DNA from: JACPUX01 sp964517465
GTDB taxonomy: Bacteria > Pseudomonadota > Gammaproteobacteria > Burkholderiales > Casimicrobiaceae
Length of the DNA stretch: 64,000 bases
Direction of reading: 5' to 3'
Assembly (NCBI GenBank): GCA_964517465.1
Contig: CAZFEK010000007.1
Span: 1-64,000 of the forward strand
Part shown: in pieces, positions 7,540 to 15,975 of the stretch
Numbering within the stretch: position 1 is the stretch's first letter
Layout: every line of letters begins with the position of its first letter
Program-made: the position numbers and the translations under genes
Notes under the pieces: model-generated
Told to the model about the DNA's origin: nothing
Databases searched by the model: none
Seen by the model: the letters and a program-made list of their open reading frames with translations, nothing else

Positions 7540-8979
7540 CTAGAACTTGTACCCCGGCGCAGCGGTCGCCAGCGGTCTCGGGGGCAGGCCGCTTTCGAAA
7601 AGGTTGCGCATGGCCTGCAATTCGGCTTCCGTGATGCCCAGGAGCTGCGCACTGAACATGGTGGGATCGGGCGTGTGCATCAGGAATGCCTGCGCTTCGT
7701 TGGCGAGGAGCTCGCGGTTGTTGGGGTCGTAGCCGCGCGAGGCGAGGAATCGGGTGAACTTCTCGCGCAAAACGGGAGTGAGTCCCTGCGACCAGAACCA
7801 CTCGCAGTAGTGCTGGTAGGGCAGATCAGTGGCCAGCTTGGCGTGAGCCAGTTCGTGCTTGGCGATCGCTTCTCGTTGCGCCTGGGTTACTGAGCAGCCG
7901 TTGCAGCCGGCGATGCTCGACGCTTGGGGAAAGGAAATCACGACCTGTTCCGGCATGACTGCCGAGACTCCATTGGGGTCTTCGCGCAGGACATTCCAGG
8001 CGGTCAGCCAATCGTAAAGTCGCCGCTCGTCGATCGTCAGCGCCTCGGCCTGAAATCGAGCGGTATTGAAGAAGCGTGCGAATTCGCTGGCCCGCAGATT
8101 GTTGCCCACGGTCAAGGACTCCAGCGTGGCCTTGGTCTGCTTGAGCCACCCCTGCACCTCGGGGATCAGCATCAGGCGCGTCTTGGGCGCGTTATTGCGT
8201 TCGATGAACAGCACCAGTCTTCCGAACATCAGCCCTTGGTCGCGGATATCGGGCATGTCGAGCACGATCACGCGCGGATTGTCGGCAAGGCGGTAAGCAG
8301 TCCTCGCTTTGCTTTGCGTAGTCAAGATTTCGCCAAAAGCGGCCCGTCGCAGTTCCGGTGCGGCGGCTGGCGCTTTGAGGTCGAGCGCCGGCATGGTCTT
8401 GGCTGCTGACTCCGCGGGTTTGGTCTCCGCCGCCGCGGCTTCGGACTTGGTCGTTGCGGCTTTGCTTTCCGGGTCAGGGGTTTTGGCACCGCTCGAACTG
8501 GGTGCGCTCTCCTTGACGGGTTTCGGATCAGGCAAGGGCGTCGCCCCGTCTCCGGTTGGCGCGGGCGAGGCGGAACTGTCTCCCTTCAGTGCTTCGCCGG
8601 TCATCGAACGGGTTTGCGGCTTCAGGCCTTTGGGCAATTCGGCCGGTGCCGGCACCGTTTCCGGCGCACCGGGTCTAGGCAGGGGCATACTGCGCGTGAG
8701 GCCACCGGTGCCGGTCGGCGGTGCCGTTACGGTCGGCGTTGCCGCCTTGGTTTCATCGCTCGATTCGGCCGCCTTGGGCAGGGTAATTCCCGCCGGAGCC
8801 GGCGGCGCAGTGACCCGCGGGGGAGCCGCTTTGTTGTCTTGCGCAACGCTCGAAAGCGGAGCGAACAAGCTGGCGATCAGGGCCAGGCACAAAACCGCCG
8901 GCCGCCCAGGACGAGCGGCCGACTGCAGATGATCCGCGGGCACGACCGAAGCCGGCCCGCGGGCGTAGGAGCGGATCAC
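7540..8979 (-). CDS. Secreted putative zinc metallopeptidase with Pro/Ala-rich region
   Basis: A 479-residue protein with a GTG start, 3 bp after the OmpA-like gene. A long N-terminal region holds a signal sequence at about 28-46. Residues about 50-210 are low-complexity Pro/Ala/Thr/Lys. The C-terminal domain contains H-E-L-A-H (residues 375-379), an HExxH zinc motif. A downstream Glu (about 428, in L-A-N-E-A-Q-A) could be the third ligand as in gluzincins, followed by a C-terminal H-T-P-D-P. Two Cys (C-N-G-C) lie just ahead of the motif. I know no named family. It is last in the minus-strand operon with the SH3 lipoprotein, caspase and OmpA genes. Confidence 0.68.
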   Translation of the reverse strand: MIRSYARGPASVVPADHLQSAARPGRPAVLCLALIASLFAPLSSVAQDNKAAPPRVTAPPAPAGITLPKAAESSDETKAATPTVTAPPTGTGGLTRSMPLPRPGAPETVPAPAELPKGLKPQTRSMTGEALKGDSSASPAPTGDGATPLPDPKPVKESAPSSSGAKTPDPESKAATTKSEAAAAETKPAESAAKTMPALDLKAPAAAPELRRAAFGEILTTQSKARTAYRLADNPRVIVLDMPDIRDQGLMFGRLVLFIERNNAPKTRLMLIPEVQGWLKQTKATLESLTVGNNLRASEFARFFNTARFQAEALTIDERRLYDWLTAWNVLREDPNGVSAVMPEQVVISFPQASSIAGCNGCSVTQAQREAIAKHELAHAKLATDLPYQHYCEWFWSQGLTPVLREKFTRFLASRGYDPNNRELLANEAQAFLMHTPDPTMFSAQLLGITEAELQAMRNLFESGLPPRPLATAAPGYKF

Positions 8980-8982
8980 CGA

Positions 8983-9555
8983 TCAACCGTCGACGATGAC
9001 CCGCACGCGGCGATTGACGCCGTCCTCAGGATTTTTCGGGTCGGCCAGTTCCGCCGAACCCTTGCCCACCGCTTTGAGCTTGCTGGCCGGGACGCCTTGT
9101 TTCTGGGCCAGGAAGTCTTTGACGGTCTGCGCGCGGCGCAGGGACAACACCTTGTTGTATCCAGGGTTGCCTTTGGCGTCAGTGTGCCCTTCAAGGGTGA
9201 TGGCTTTCACCCCTGAGAGCGAATCGGAATTAAGCGCTTCGCCGAGCTGGACGAGGATTTCCTTGCCGTCGTCGGAAAGCTTGGCCGAGTTGAATTCGAA
9301 GGGGATTTCCAGATCCACCGCGCGCATGGTGGTTTTTTCGACGGGCTCGGGTGCCGGTCCTTCGTTATTGCCCAGCGATAGGCCGCGCGTCTTGGGTTTG
9401 GCGCCGCCCTGCGGAGCCTGGAGTGCCTGGACGATTTGGCTGGCCGAGGGTTTGCCGTGAAGGGCGACCTGGCCGAAGGCCAATGCGGGCAGACATAGCG
9501 CGGCCGCCAAAGCGGCGAGGAGGCCAGCGCGGCGCGGGGTAAAGTTTGTTTTCAT
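8983..9555 (-). CDS. OmpA-family peptidoglycan-binding protein
   Basis: A 190-residue secreted protein with a signal peptide (1-28, cleavage after A-F-G). The C-terminal OmpA domain (about 80-190) contains I-P-F-E-F-N-S-A, L-E-G-H-T-D-A-K-G and the N-R-R-V-R-V end typical of diaminopimelate-binding domains. There is no beta-barrel, so it is probably a periplasmic anchor. Its start is preceded by GGAGAG, and the caspase gene lies 91 bp upstream. It may attach the surrounding machinery to the cell wall. Confidence 0.9.
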   Translation of the reverse strand: MKTNFTPRRAGLLAALAAALCLPALAFGQVALHGKPSASQIVQALQAPQGGAKPKTRGLSLGNNEGPAPEPVEKTTMRAVDLEIPFEFNSAKLSDDGKEILVQLGEALNSDSLSGVKAITLEGHTDAKGNPGYNKVLSLRRAQTVKDFLAQKQGVPASKLKAVGKGSAELADPKNPEDGVNRRVRVIVDG

Positions 9556-9646
9556 GGAACTCTCCTAATCGGGTGGACTGTTGTAACCACATCGCTAAGT
9601 TGCCGCGGGCAGCGCTGCAGTTCAGTCCGATTGCACAAAACCGGCG

Positions 9647-10933
9647 CTACATGCGAGTTTGCGCCTCTTCCGGAACCACGAGCAAGCGCGGCGTTTGAGA
9701 AAACCCCACGGTGCGCGCTTTTTTGATCACCTGCGGCTTGGTTTGGTCAAAGGCGTCGGCATAGTCGCTCGCCTTCTTGAGTTGTGCGATATAGAGCTGG
9801 GTAAACATGCCGCCGCCGATGTCCGGCATTTCGAGCGATTCTTCGTTTTCCGAAGCGGAAACGATGACAATTCGCGTCGCCTTGGCGTCTTTGGCCTTGG
9901 CTGCGAGCTCGGAGATCGATTCGGCGCTGGGCGCGGTCTTGTAGGCAACTTCCTGCTTGTATCGCGTCAGCGACCGGGTGCGCGAGGGCAGGAATCCAGG
10001 CACTTCGGTGAAGGTCTTGCCGCTATAGCAAGTATCCAGCACCAGCACCGTTCGCACGTCTTTGAGCACCATTTGCACGATGAACTGGCCCATATCTTCG
10101 TCGGTCAAGGTGCTGGCGCGGTTGGTTACGGCCATGTCCAGCGAGTCGCCCTTGCTGCCAGTTTTCTTTTTCGGGAACTCGGTGTCGTAAAGCACCACGT
10201 CGAACTTGCCCAGCGCATTGGGCAAGCCGTGGCTGGCAATGAAAATCACCACCGTATCGCCGGCTTCCGTGGCCTCGAGCAGGCGGCGCAAGGCGGCATG
10301 GACTGCGGGCGAGTTGGCCTCTTCGTTGCGCAAGAGACTCACGTATTCGGTTTTGACCTTGCCGTTGACCGTGAGGGTGTTGTAAAAATCCTGCGCATCC
10401 TTGGAAGCGAATTCAAGCTGATGCTTCTCGGGCAGGTTCTTGAACTTGCTGGCGCCCACTACCAGGCCATGAGTGCGTGGGCCGCGCCGTGGTTCGGCGC
10501 GCGGCGCTTCGCTCAAGGCTGGCTTGGGCGGCGGCTCCAGGGGCTTGGATGCCGGTTTTTCTGAGGGGGCGGCGGGGGACTTGCGCATCATCTTGCCCAC
10601 CGTAGAGGCAAAAGCGCTGTCGAAGCCCTTCAAGCGATATTTGATATTGCTCGGTGTAGTCGGCGCCACTCGCCGAAAACCCAAGACTGCCCGGGCCGCG
10701 GAAAAGGCGGTCTCCACCTCATCGCGATTCTCATACTCGCCGATCAATACGGCGCGGCCGTCGGAACCGCGCGTGATATCGGCGCCCTTGAGGCCCATCG
10801 ACTGGAAGGCGCGGCGAATTTCGGCCAAATCGCTGCTTGCGACTTCCATAGCCTCGCCGGCATGGGCGGAAAAAGGCGCGCTCAAGCTTGCCGCGATCAA
10901 CGCGATCCAGCCAAGGCGGCGCGCCGGATTCAT
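9647..10933 (-). CDS. Caspase-family (peptidase C14) secreted protein with N-terminal BON-like segment
   Basis: A 428-residue protein with a signal peptide (1-25, A-H-A-G). Residues about 33-90 look like a small alpha/beta BON-type domain, then a Pro/Ala/Lys-rich linker (about 115-150). The caspase domain (about 152-420) starts H-G-L-V-V-G-A-S and has His235 (I-A-S-H-G) and Cys302 (L-D-T-C-Y-S-G), so the dyad is intact. It is the second caspase-like protein within 5 kb but is not a close copy of that at 6471-7322. It follows the SH3 lipoprotein gene by one base, and an OmpA-like protein follows, suggesting a periplasmic assembly. Confidence 0.88.
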   Translation of the reverse strand: MNPARRLGWIALIAASLSAPFSAHAGEAMEVASSDLAEIRRAFQSMGLKGADITRGSDGRAVLIGEYENRDEVETAFSAARAVLGFRRVAPTTPSNIKYRLKGFDSAFASTVGKMMRKSPAAPSEKPASKPLEPPPKPALSEAPRAEPRRGPRTHGLVVGASKFKNLPEKHQLEFASKDAQDFYNTLTVNGKVKTEYVSLLRNEEANSPAVHAALRRLLEATEAGDTVVIFIASHGLPNALGKFDVVLYDTEFPKKKTGSKGDSLDMAVTNRASTLTDEDMGQFIVQMVLKDVRTVLVLDTCYSGKTFTEVPGFLPSRTRSLTRYKQEVAYKTAPSAESISELAAKAKDAKATRIVIVSASENEESLEMPDIGGGMFTQLYIAQLKKASDYADAFDQTKPQVIKKARTVGFSQTPRLLVVPEEAQTRM

Positions 10934-10934
10934 T

Positions 10935-12137
10935 TCATTTCTTCTCCGTCAGCTCGCTCGCGGCAATCCAGCCGCTCTGTCCCTTTTGCCCAAGCACCTT
11001 GACCCACTTCACCCGTTTGCCGCCGACCGCGATCTCGGTTTCGGTTTCGATGCGGACCGCCGACTTCGTGGGCAGGCTGCCCACCGATTTGCGCGGAGCG
11101 GCCGCCTGGTTGTATAGCGTCACCGTGCGTTTGGTGAGGTGTGTGCCGGCCGCCTCCGTTGCCGGTGCCGTCGCCGGGGCTTTGTTGGCTTCACTGCCCA
11201 AGGCGCGAGTCGCCACGGCAGCCGGGGTCGCGTTGGCCTGACTGCTGCCCGCGGCACTGAAACGCTTGGGTCTGTCCTGCGCCTTGAGTAGAGCGAAGTC
11301 GACATTGCGCGTGGCTTTGAGGTCCCCGACTTGCACCGTCAGGCGATAGCGCATGGGAACCGGCAATGGCAAAGGAAGCTGTTTGCGCGGCGGGATTTGC
11401 AGCTTATGGCGATAAGTCGCGCTTTGTCCTTGCTGGATGACCACGTCTTCAACGTAGTCGTCCTTGCCTTCTTCAGCGATGGTGACCCACTGCAGGCGGT
11501 CGCGGGGCATGTTGATCGCCTGATCGAGGGGAATCGGCTGGCCCGAGGCGTCGGTTACGGGCTTGTCGTTGGCGTCGGCCAGGACCAGACGATCATCGTC
11601 GAGGGCCTTGAACCGAACGATTTCCACCTTATGGCGGAACTTGGCCTTGATGTCTTTGCTGGCGGGATTCTCGTCGCCGTAGGTGAAGGCAAACTCCGGC
11701 ACCGGAGGCGTTTCATCGTTGCCCTCCAGTTTCACCTCCAGACGGTCGAGCGAAAGGCCTTTGCGCCTTTGCGGCGGCGCTGCCGGAGTGCCCGCCGACG
11801 GTGTCGGCTGGGGCGGGGGCGGCGCGACCACTTCCGAAGTGGAGTAGACCGCTGCACACTTGCGCCACGCGGTCATGCCGATCATTACCGTGGCGGCAAT
11901 TCCGGCCGCGACCCCCACGGCATTGGAGGTTCCACGGTGATCCGTTCCCTGGCGAGTCAAAGCCGCTGCCAAGGCGCCGATCGCGATACCTCCCACGGCG
12001 GCGAGCCCAAGATTCGCGGCGACGCACTCATCAAAGTTCTTGAAGGCCTTTTCCCCCGACGGCATATGGGTGCAGGCGGCGACTTGGGCGACGATCAATG
12101 ATGCGGCCATGCCGCGCTGAATGGTCGATTTCTTCAC
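10935..12137 (-). CDS. Lipoprotein with glycine-zipper-like segment and C-terminal SH3-like domain
   Basis: A 400-residue protein. I choose the GTG at 12137 (GGGGA eight bases upstream), giving a lipoprotein signal with Cys at V-A-A-C-T; a longer frame to 12239 would bury it. After the signal come a Gly/Ala-rich hydrophobic segment (L-A-A-V-G-G-I-A-I-G-A-L-A-A-A) that could insert in or lie along the membrane, a Pro-rich stretch, a beta-rich middle domain (about 160-290) and a bacterial SH3-like domain at about 335-400 (V-K-W-V-K-V, G-W-I-A-A-S-E-L). It is first in the operon with caspase, OmpA and metallopeptidase genes. Likely an outer-membrane-anchored wall-binding protein; exact role unknown. 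Confidence 0.72.
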   Translation of the reverse strand: MKKSTIQRGMAASLIVAQVAACTHMPSGEKAFKNFDECVAANLGLAAVGGIAIGALAAALTRQGTDHRGTSNAVGVAAGIAATVMIGMTAWRKCAAVYSTSEVVAPPPPQPTPSAGTPAAPPQRRKGLSLDRLEVKLEGNDETPPVPEFAFTYGDENPASKDIKAKFRHKVEIVRFKALDDDRLVLADANDKPVTDASGQPIPLDQAINMPRDRLQWVTIAEEGKDDYVEDVVIQQGQSATYRHKLQIPPRKQLPLPLPVPMRYRLTVQVGDLKATRNVDFALLKAQDRPKRFSAAGSSQANATPAAVATRALGSEANKAPATAPATEAAGTHLTKRTVTLYNQAAAPRKSVGSLPTKSAVRIETETEIAVGGKRVKWVKVLGQKGQSGWIAASELTEKK

Positions 12138-12433
12138 GAAGTTGGTCCCCGATCGATGCAAACGTTCAAGAAAATGCTCCCGACTTTCTAGGTTGCTGGG
12201 CAGTCTAGAACGTTCATTTTCTATAACGAACGGCGCCAATTTAGCAGAACCGCAAGCGCTTTGGTATGGGCAAATCCGGCATTTTTTGAGGTGCTACTCC
12301 GACTGAGCTATGCTTGTGCCAGAATCGGCTTGCGCCTGGCGGCGGGGAAAGGCCCGCCCAAGGCTTCCGACGATTACCCGGCGCCCCTCATGGGCGAAGG
12401 GACAGGCAAACAGAAAATTATGGAGGAGACCCC
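12138..12433. other. Divergent intergenic region before glpK and the lipoprotein operon
   Basis: No gene is seen. It must hold promoters for both directions. CGTTC and GAACG arms separated by 12 bases (about 12211-12232) could be an operator, and AACGTTC occurs twice (near 12163 and 12209). No sigma-70 match is strong enough to assign. Confidence 0.3.
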
Positions 12434-13927
12434 ATGAGGCACATTGTTGCGCTCGACCAGGGCACCACGAGTTCTCGCGCCATCGTGTTCGACAGCCATG
12501 CCCGGGTCGTGGCCACCGCCCAGCAGGAGTTCGCTCAGCATTTTCCGCAGCCGGGCTGGGTTGAGCACGATGCCGAGGAGATCTGGGCTTCGCAGTTGAA
12601 GGTGCTGCGCCAAGCCATGCAAAGGGCCGCAATCAAGCCATCCGATCTCGCGGCGATCGGGATCACCAACCAGCGCGAAACGACCGTGCTCTGGGAGCGG
12701 GATACGGGCCTGCCCTTGGCGCGGGCAATCGTCTGGCAGGACCGTCGGACCGCCGCTTCTTGCGATGCGCTCAAGGCCGAGGGCCAAGAAGAACTGTTCC
12801 GAAAGCGCACGGGGCTGGTGCTCGACCCCTACTTTTCGGGAACCAAACTCTCCTGGCTGCTCGACAACATCCCGGGGGCTCGCCGGCGCGCCGAAAATGG
12901 AGAGATCGCGTTCGGCACGGTGGACAGCTGGTTGGCGTGGAAGCTCAGTGCCGGCCGCCTCCATGTCACCGATATCAGCAACGCCTCCCGCACACTGCTC
13001 TTTGACATTCATCGCGGGCAATGGGATGAGGAACTGCTGGGAATCCTGCGCATTCCGCGCGCAGTGCTGCCCGAAGTCCGCCCTTCGAGTTTTGCTTTTG
13101 GTCAATGCGATGCCGGCGTTCTCGGGGAGCCGGTGCTCCTGGGCGGGATCGCGGGGGATCAGCAGGCGGCATTGTTTGGTCAGGCCTGTCACCAGCCCGG
13201 CATGGCCAAGAACACCTATGGCACCGGCTGTTTCCTGTTATTGCACACCGGCGACAAGGCGGTGAGCTCGCATCACGGCTTGCTGACTACGGCGGCGGCG
13301 CAACTTCCGGGGGCGCCGGCCTACGCGCTCGAAGGCAGCGTCTTCATCGCCGGCGCGGTCGTGCAATGGCTGCGCGACGGCCTGGGGCTGATCCGACAGG
13401 CCGGCGAAATTGAAGCGCTCGCGGCCCGCGTGCCCGACAGCGACGGCGTGTACTTCGTGCCGGCATTCGCCGGATTGGGTTCACCCTATTGGGACCCGTA
13501 TGCCCGCGGTGGCGTCTTCGGTCTGCATCGCGGCACGACGGCAGCGCACTTGGCGCGAGCGGCACTGGAGGCGATCGCCTTTCAATCCGCCGAAGTGCTG
13601 TTGGCGATGCAATCGGATGCAGCTTCCCCGCTTACGGAACTGCGCGTCGATGGCGGCGCCACCGCGAACGACCTGCTGATGCAGATCCAAGCCGATCTTT
13701 TGGGGGTGCCCGTGCTGCGGCCCCGCGTCACCGAGACTACCGCCCTGGGCGCTGCTTATCTCGCCGGTATCACCGCCGGTGTCTGGTCGGGGAGCGATGA
13801 AATCGCCTCGCAATGGCAAGTCGGGAAGCGCTTCGAGCCGGGTCTTTCGGCGGACGAGCGCGCTGCGCGTTTGGCGGAATGGAAAAAAGCGGTGCAACGA
13901 GTGCGGGGCTGGGCCCGCGCGGAATAG
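12434..13927 (+). CDS. glpK: Glycerol kinase
   Basis: A 497-residue FGGY-family kinase that phosphorylates glycerol to sn-glycerol-3-phosphate in the cytoplasm. Start at the ATG after GGAGGAG (12422-12428). Diagnostic stretches: L-D-Q-G-T-T-S-S-R-A (phosphate-binding), W-Q-D-R-R-T, D-I-S-N-A-S-R-T, N-T-Y-G-T-G-C-F, G-L-G-S-P-Y-W-D-P, V-D-G-G-A-T-A-N-D. Length is normal (about 500). No glpF, glpD or glpR is adjacent, so uptake and oxidation genes lie elsewhere. Confidence 0.97.
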   Translation: MRHIVALDQGTTSSRAIVFDSHARVVATAQQEFAQHFPQPGWVEHDAEEIWASQLKVLRQAMQRAAIKPSDLAAIGITNQRETTVLWERDTGLPLARAIVWQDRRTAASCDALKAEGQEELFRKRTGLVLDPYFSGTKLSWLLDNIPGARRRAENGEIAFGTVDSWLAWKLSAGRLHVTDISNASRTLLFDIHRGQWDEELLGILRIPRAVLPEVRPSSFAFGQCDAGVLGEPVLLGGIAGDQQAALFGQACHQPGMAKNTYGTGCFLLLHTGDKAVSSHHGLLTTAAAQLPGAPAYALEGSVFIAGAVVQWLRDGLGLIRQAGEIEALAARVPDSDGVYFVPAFAGLGSPYWDPYARGGVFGLHRGTTAAHLARAALEAIAFQSAEVLLAMQSDAASPLTELRVDGGATANDLLMQIQADLLGVPVLRPRVTETTALGAAYLAGITAGVWSGSDEIASQWQVGKRFEPGLSADERAARLAEWKKAVQRVRGWARAE

Positions 13928-14007
13928 CCGAGCCGGGCTCGCACCCCACTGAGGCGGATGGGTCGAGACCAAAAGACCATCATTGCCTACCGATGGGGTG
14001 CCAGCGG

Positions 14008-15114
14008 CTATACCGGCCCTTGCAAGTCGCGACCCGCCGCCACGCCTTTTTCGCCCGCGGCAATCCACTCCTGCACCAGGCGTTGACCCACCGCCAGCAA
14101 GGTCGGGCCGATGAAAACGCCGATGAAACCAAAGGCAGCGGCGCCGCCCAGCACGCCCAGGAATACGAACAGGATCGGCAAGTCACTGCCGCGGCTCATC
14201 AACACGGGCTTGAGGAAGTTGTCGACGCTGGAAACCACCAAAGCGCCCCAAAGCACCATGAAGATCGCCCACCCCGTCTGGCCTTGATAAAAAAGCCATC
14301 CGGCTGCGGGCAGCCAGAGAATCGCCGGGCCCATGGGCAAAGGGGAAACAAAAAAAGTCACCACGCCCAACAGCGTTGCCGCGGGAACTCCCGCGATCCA
14401 AAAGCCGACCGCGGCAAGGACGCCCTGACCCAAGGCGGCGCCGAGAATGCCATAAACCACGCTGCGCACGGTGCTTGCCGCCACCTTCAATAAATGTCGC
14501 GCCTTCTCGCCGCCCAAGTGTGCTACGGCGGCATCGAGGCGGCGTGCGGCTTGTTCACCGTCACGGTAGACGAAAAATGCAATCAAGATGGACAAGCTGA
14601 TTTGCACCACCCCGTTTCCCAGGGTTGCCCCGCTGGCGACCAGAAAGCTCCTCAGCGCGGGAAGGGTCTTCTTCAATTCTTCGAGCAAGTGACCGCTATC
14701 ATGGGCGAGGTCGTTCCAGTATGCGGCGATACGCTCTCCCACCCACGGCAAGCCAGCCAGCCAAGTCGGAGCATCGGGCAGGCCCCCCTTCAGCCGGTTT
14801 TGGACGAGTTCGGTGAATACCACGATGTCGTCGGCCAGCGTGATCACGGCAGCTACCAGAGGGGCAAGCATCACCAGGGTGATGGCCAGTGTCATGGCGC
14901 TGGCTGCCGCGCTGGGCGAATCGCGCAACCAGACCTTGAGCTGATTGCGCAGCGGCCAGGTGGTGTAGGCCAGAATCAAGGCCCAAAGGGTGGCGATCAG
15001 AAAGGGCTGCAGAACCAGAAAGCAGCCGATGACCAACAGCACCAGGGCGGTTGCGGAAAGTGCGATCTGATAGCCGCGCGTGCTGAGCGGCGAGCTGTTC
15101 TTTGGTTCAGGCAT
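14008..15114 (-). CDS. AI-2E family (PerM-type) membrane transporter
   Basis: A 368-residue polytopic membrane protein. The ATG at 15114 overlaps the end of the regulator gene by 8 bp, implying coupled translation; a longer frame exists to 15171 but reads as non-coding Ser/Arg. About eight helices, with the family layout: N-terminal pair (A-L-I-L-A-Y-T-T-W-P-L-R), a long amphipathic middle loop, and the C-terminal block with G-P-A-I-L-W-L-P, D-N-F-L-K-P and G-P-T-L-L-A-V. Family members are proposed exporters or antiporters; the substrate here is unknown. Confidence 0.88.
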   Translation of the reverse strand: MPEPKNSSPLSTRGYQIALSATALVLLVIGCFLVLQPFLIATLWALILAYTTWPLRNQLKVWLRDSPSAAASAMTLAITLVMLAPLVAAVITLADDIVVFTELVQNRLKGGLPDAPTWLAGLPWVGERIAAYWNDLAHDSGHLLEELKKTLPALRSFLVASGATLGNGVVQISLSILIAFFVYRDGEQAARRLDAAVAHLGGEKARHLLKVAASTVRSVVYGILGAALGQGVLAAVGFWIAGVPAATLLGVVTFFVSPLPMGPAILWLPAAGWLFYQGQTGWAIFMVLWGALVVSSVDNFLKPVLMSRGSDLPILFVFLGVLGGAAAFGFIGVFIGPTLLAVGQRLVQEWIAAGEKGVAAGRDLQGPV

Positions 15115-15793
15115 TTTCGGCGGCGAGTTGCTTGAGGTTGGGGATCGTGATCTGGCGCCCTTTGACTGCAATCAGTCCGGCTTCGCTCAGGCTGTGCAAA
15201 ACCCGCGAAAGGGTCTCCGGCGTCAGGTTGAGACGCGAAGCGATGACGGTCTTGCTGGTCGGGAGGTTCACCAGCGCGGATAGCTTGTTTTCGTTCGCCA
15301 CGCGCTGGAGCAAATAGGCCACCAAGCGCTGTTTGGCGCTTTGCAGCGTGTAGGCCTCGACATCGTGGATCAGGCTATGCAGGCGCATGCTCATGCCGGC
15401 GAGCATTTTCCGCGCAAGCTGGGGATCCCTCGCCAAGGCCGTGAAGAGCACCGCTTTGGCGATATGCAGGCCGCTGCCGTCGCACAGAGCCTGCGCAAAG
15501 ACCGGATAGGGCGCATCCATGAACATCACCGCTTCACCAAAACTCTGCCCCGGCCCCATGATTTCCAAAACTTTCTCTCCTCCCTGAGACGAAGGCAAGG
15601 CCAACTTGATCTGGCCGCGAATGATGCTGTAGAAGCCGGTGCTCGGATCGCCCTTGGAAAACAATATTTCGCCGCGCTTGAAATGGATCTCGCGCGTGCC
15701 CTTGAGCAGCTCCTGGACATCTTGGGCGTCGAGTTGCCGGCATAGAGCGAGTCCAGTTAGCGCGATCTGGAGGTGGGAGACGGGTTCGGTCAT
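15107..15793 (-). CDS. Crp/Fnr-family regulator, DNR/NnrR-like
   Basis: A 228-residue regulator with a cyclic-nucleotide-binding fold (about 20-140; F-S-K-G-D-P-S-T-G-F-Y, G-P-G-Q-S-F-G-E-A-V-M-F) and a C-terminal Crp-type HTH (about 150-225; T-S-K-T-V-I-A-S-R-L-N-L-T-P-E-T-L-S-R). It lacks the N-terminal cysteine cluster of oxygen-sensing FNR, which fits the DNR/NnrR group that senses NO through heme. It is divergent from nirS across a perfect FNR-type palindrome, so it probably activates the denitrification genes here. The effector is inferred, not shown. Confidence 0.9.
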   Translation of the reverse strand: MTEPVSHLQIALTGLALCRQLDAQDVQELLKGTREIHFKRGEILFSKGDPSTGFYSIIRGQIKLALPSSQGGEKVLEIMGPGQSFGEAVMFMDAPYPVFAQALCDGSGLHIAKAVLFTALARDPQLARKMLAGMSMRLHSLIHDVEAYTLQSAKQRLVAYLLQRVANENKLSALVNLPTSKTVIASRLNLTPETLSRVLHSLSEAGLIAVKGRQITIPNLKQLAAENA

Positions 15794-15874
15794 GGCCTGG
15801 CGGCATTTGTTGTGGAGGTGCTCCGGCGCCAGATTGTAGCACTGGCGGCTCCGGGGTCGTTTTCCGCGGGCTGT

Positions 15875-15888
15875 TTGACCATCGTCAA
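15875..15888. promoter_or_regulatory. FNR/DNR-type binding site before nirS copy 1
   Basis: TTGAC-CATC-GTCAA is a perfect palindrome with the 4-bp spacer of FNR/DNR boxes. It lies between the divergent Crp/Fnr gene (start 15793) and nirS (start 15976), so it could control both. No well-matched -10 element was found at the class II distance on either side. Confidence 0.8.
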
Positions 15889-15975
15889 CACCGTCCCGGC
15901 CCGGCTCAACGAAACTTTGCGCAGGTGTAGCCCTTCGGTTTTCGTCATTGTTCTAGCTCGGAAAGGGAGTTGGCC

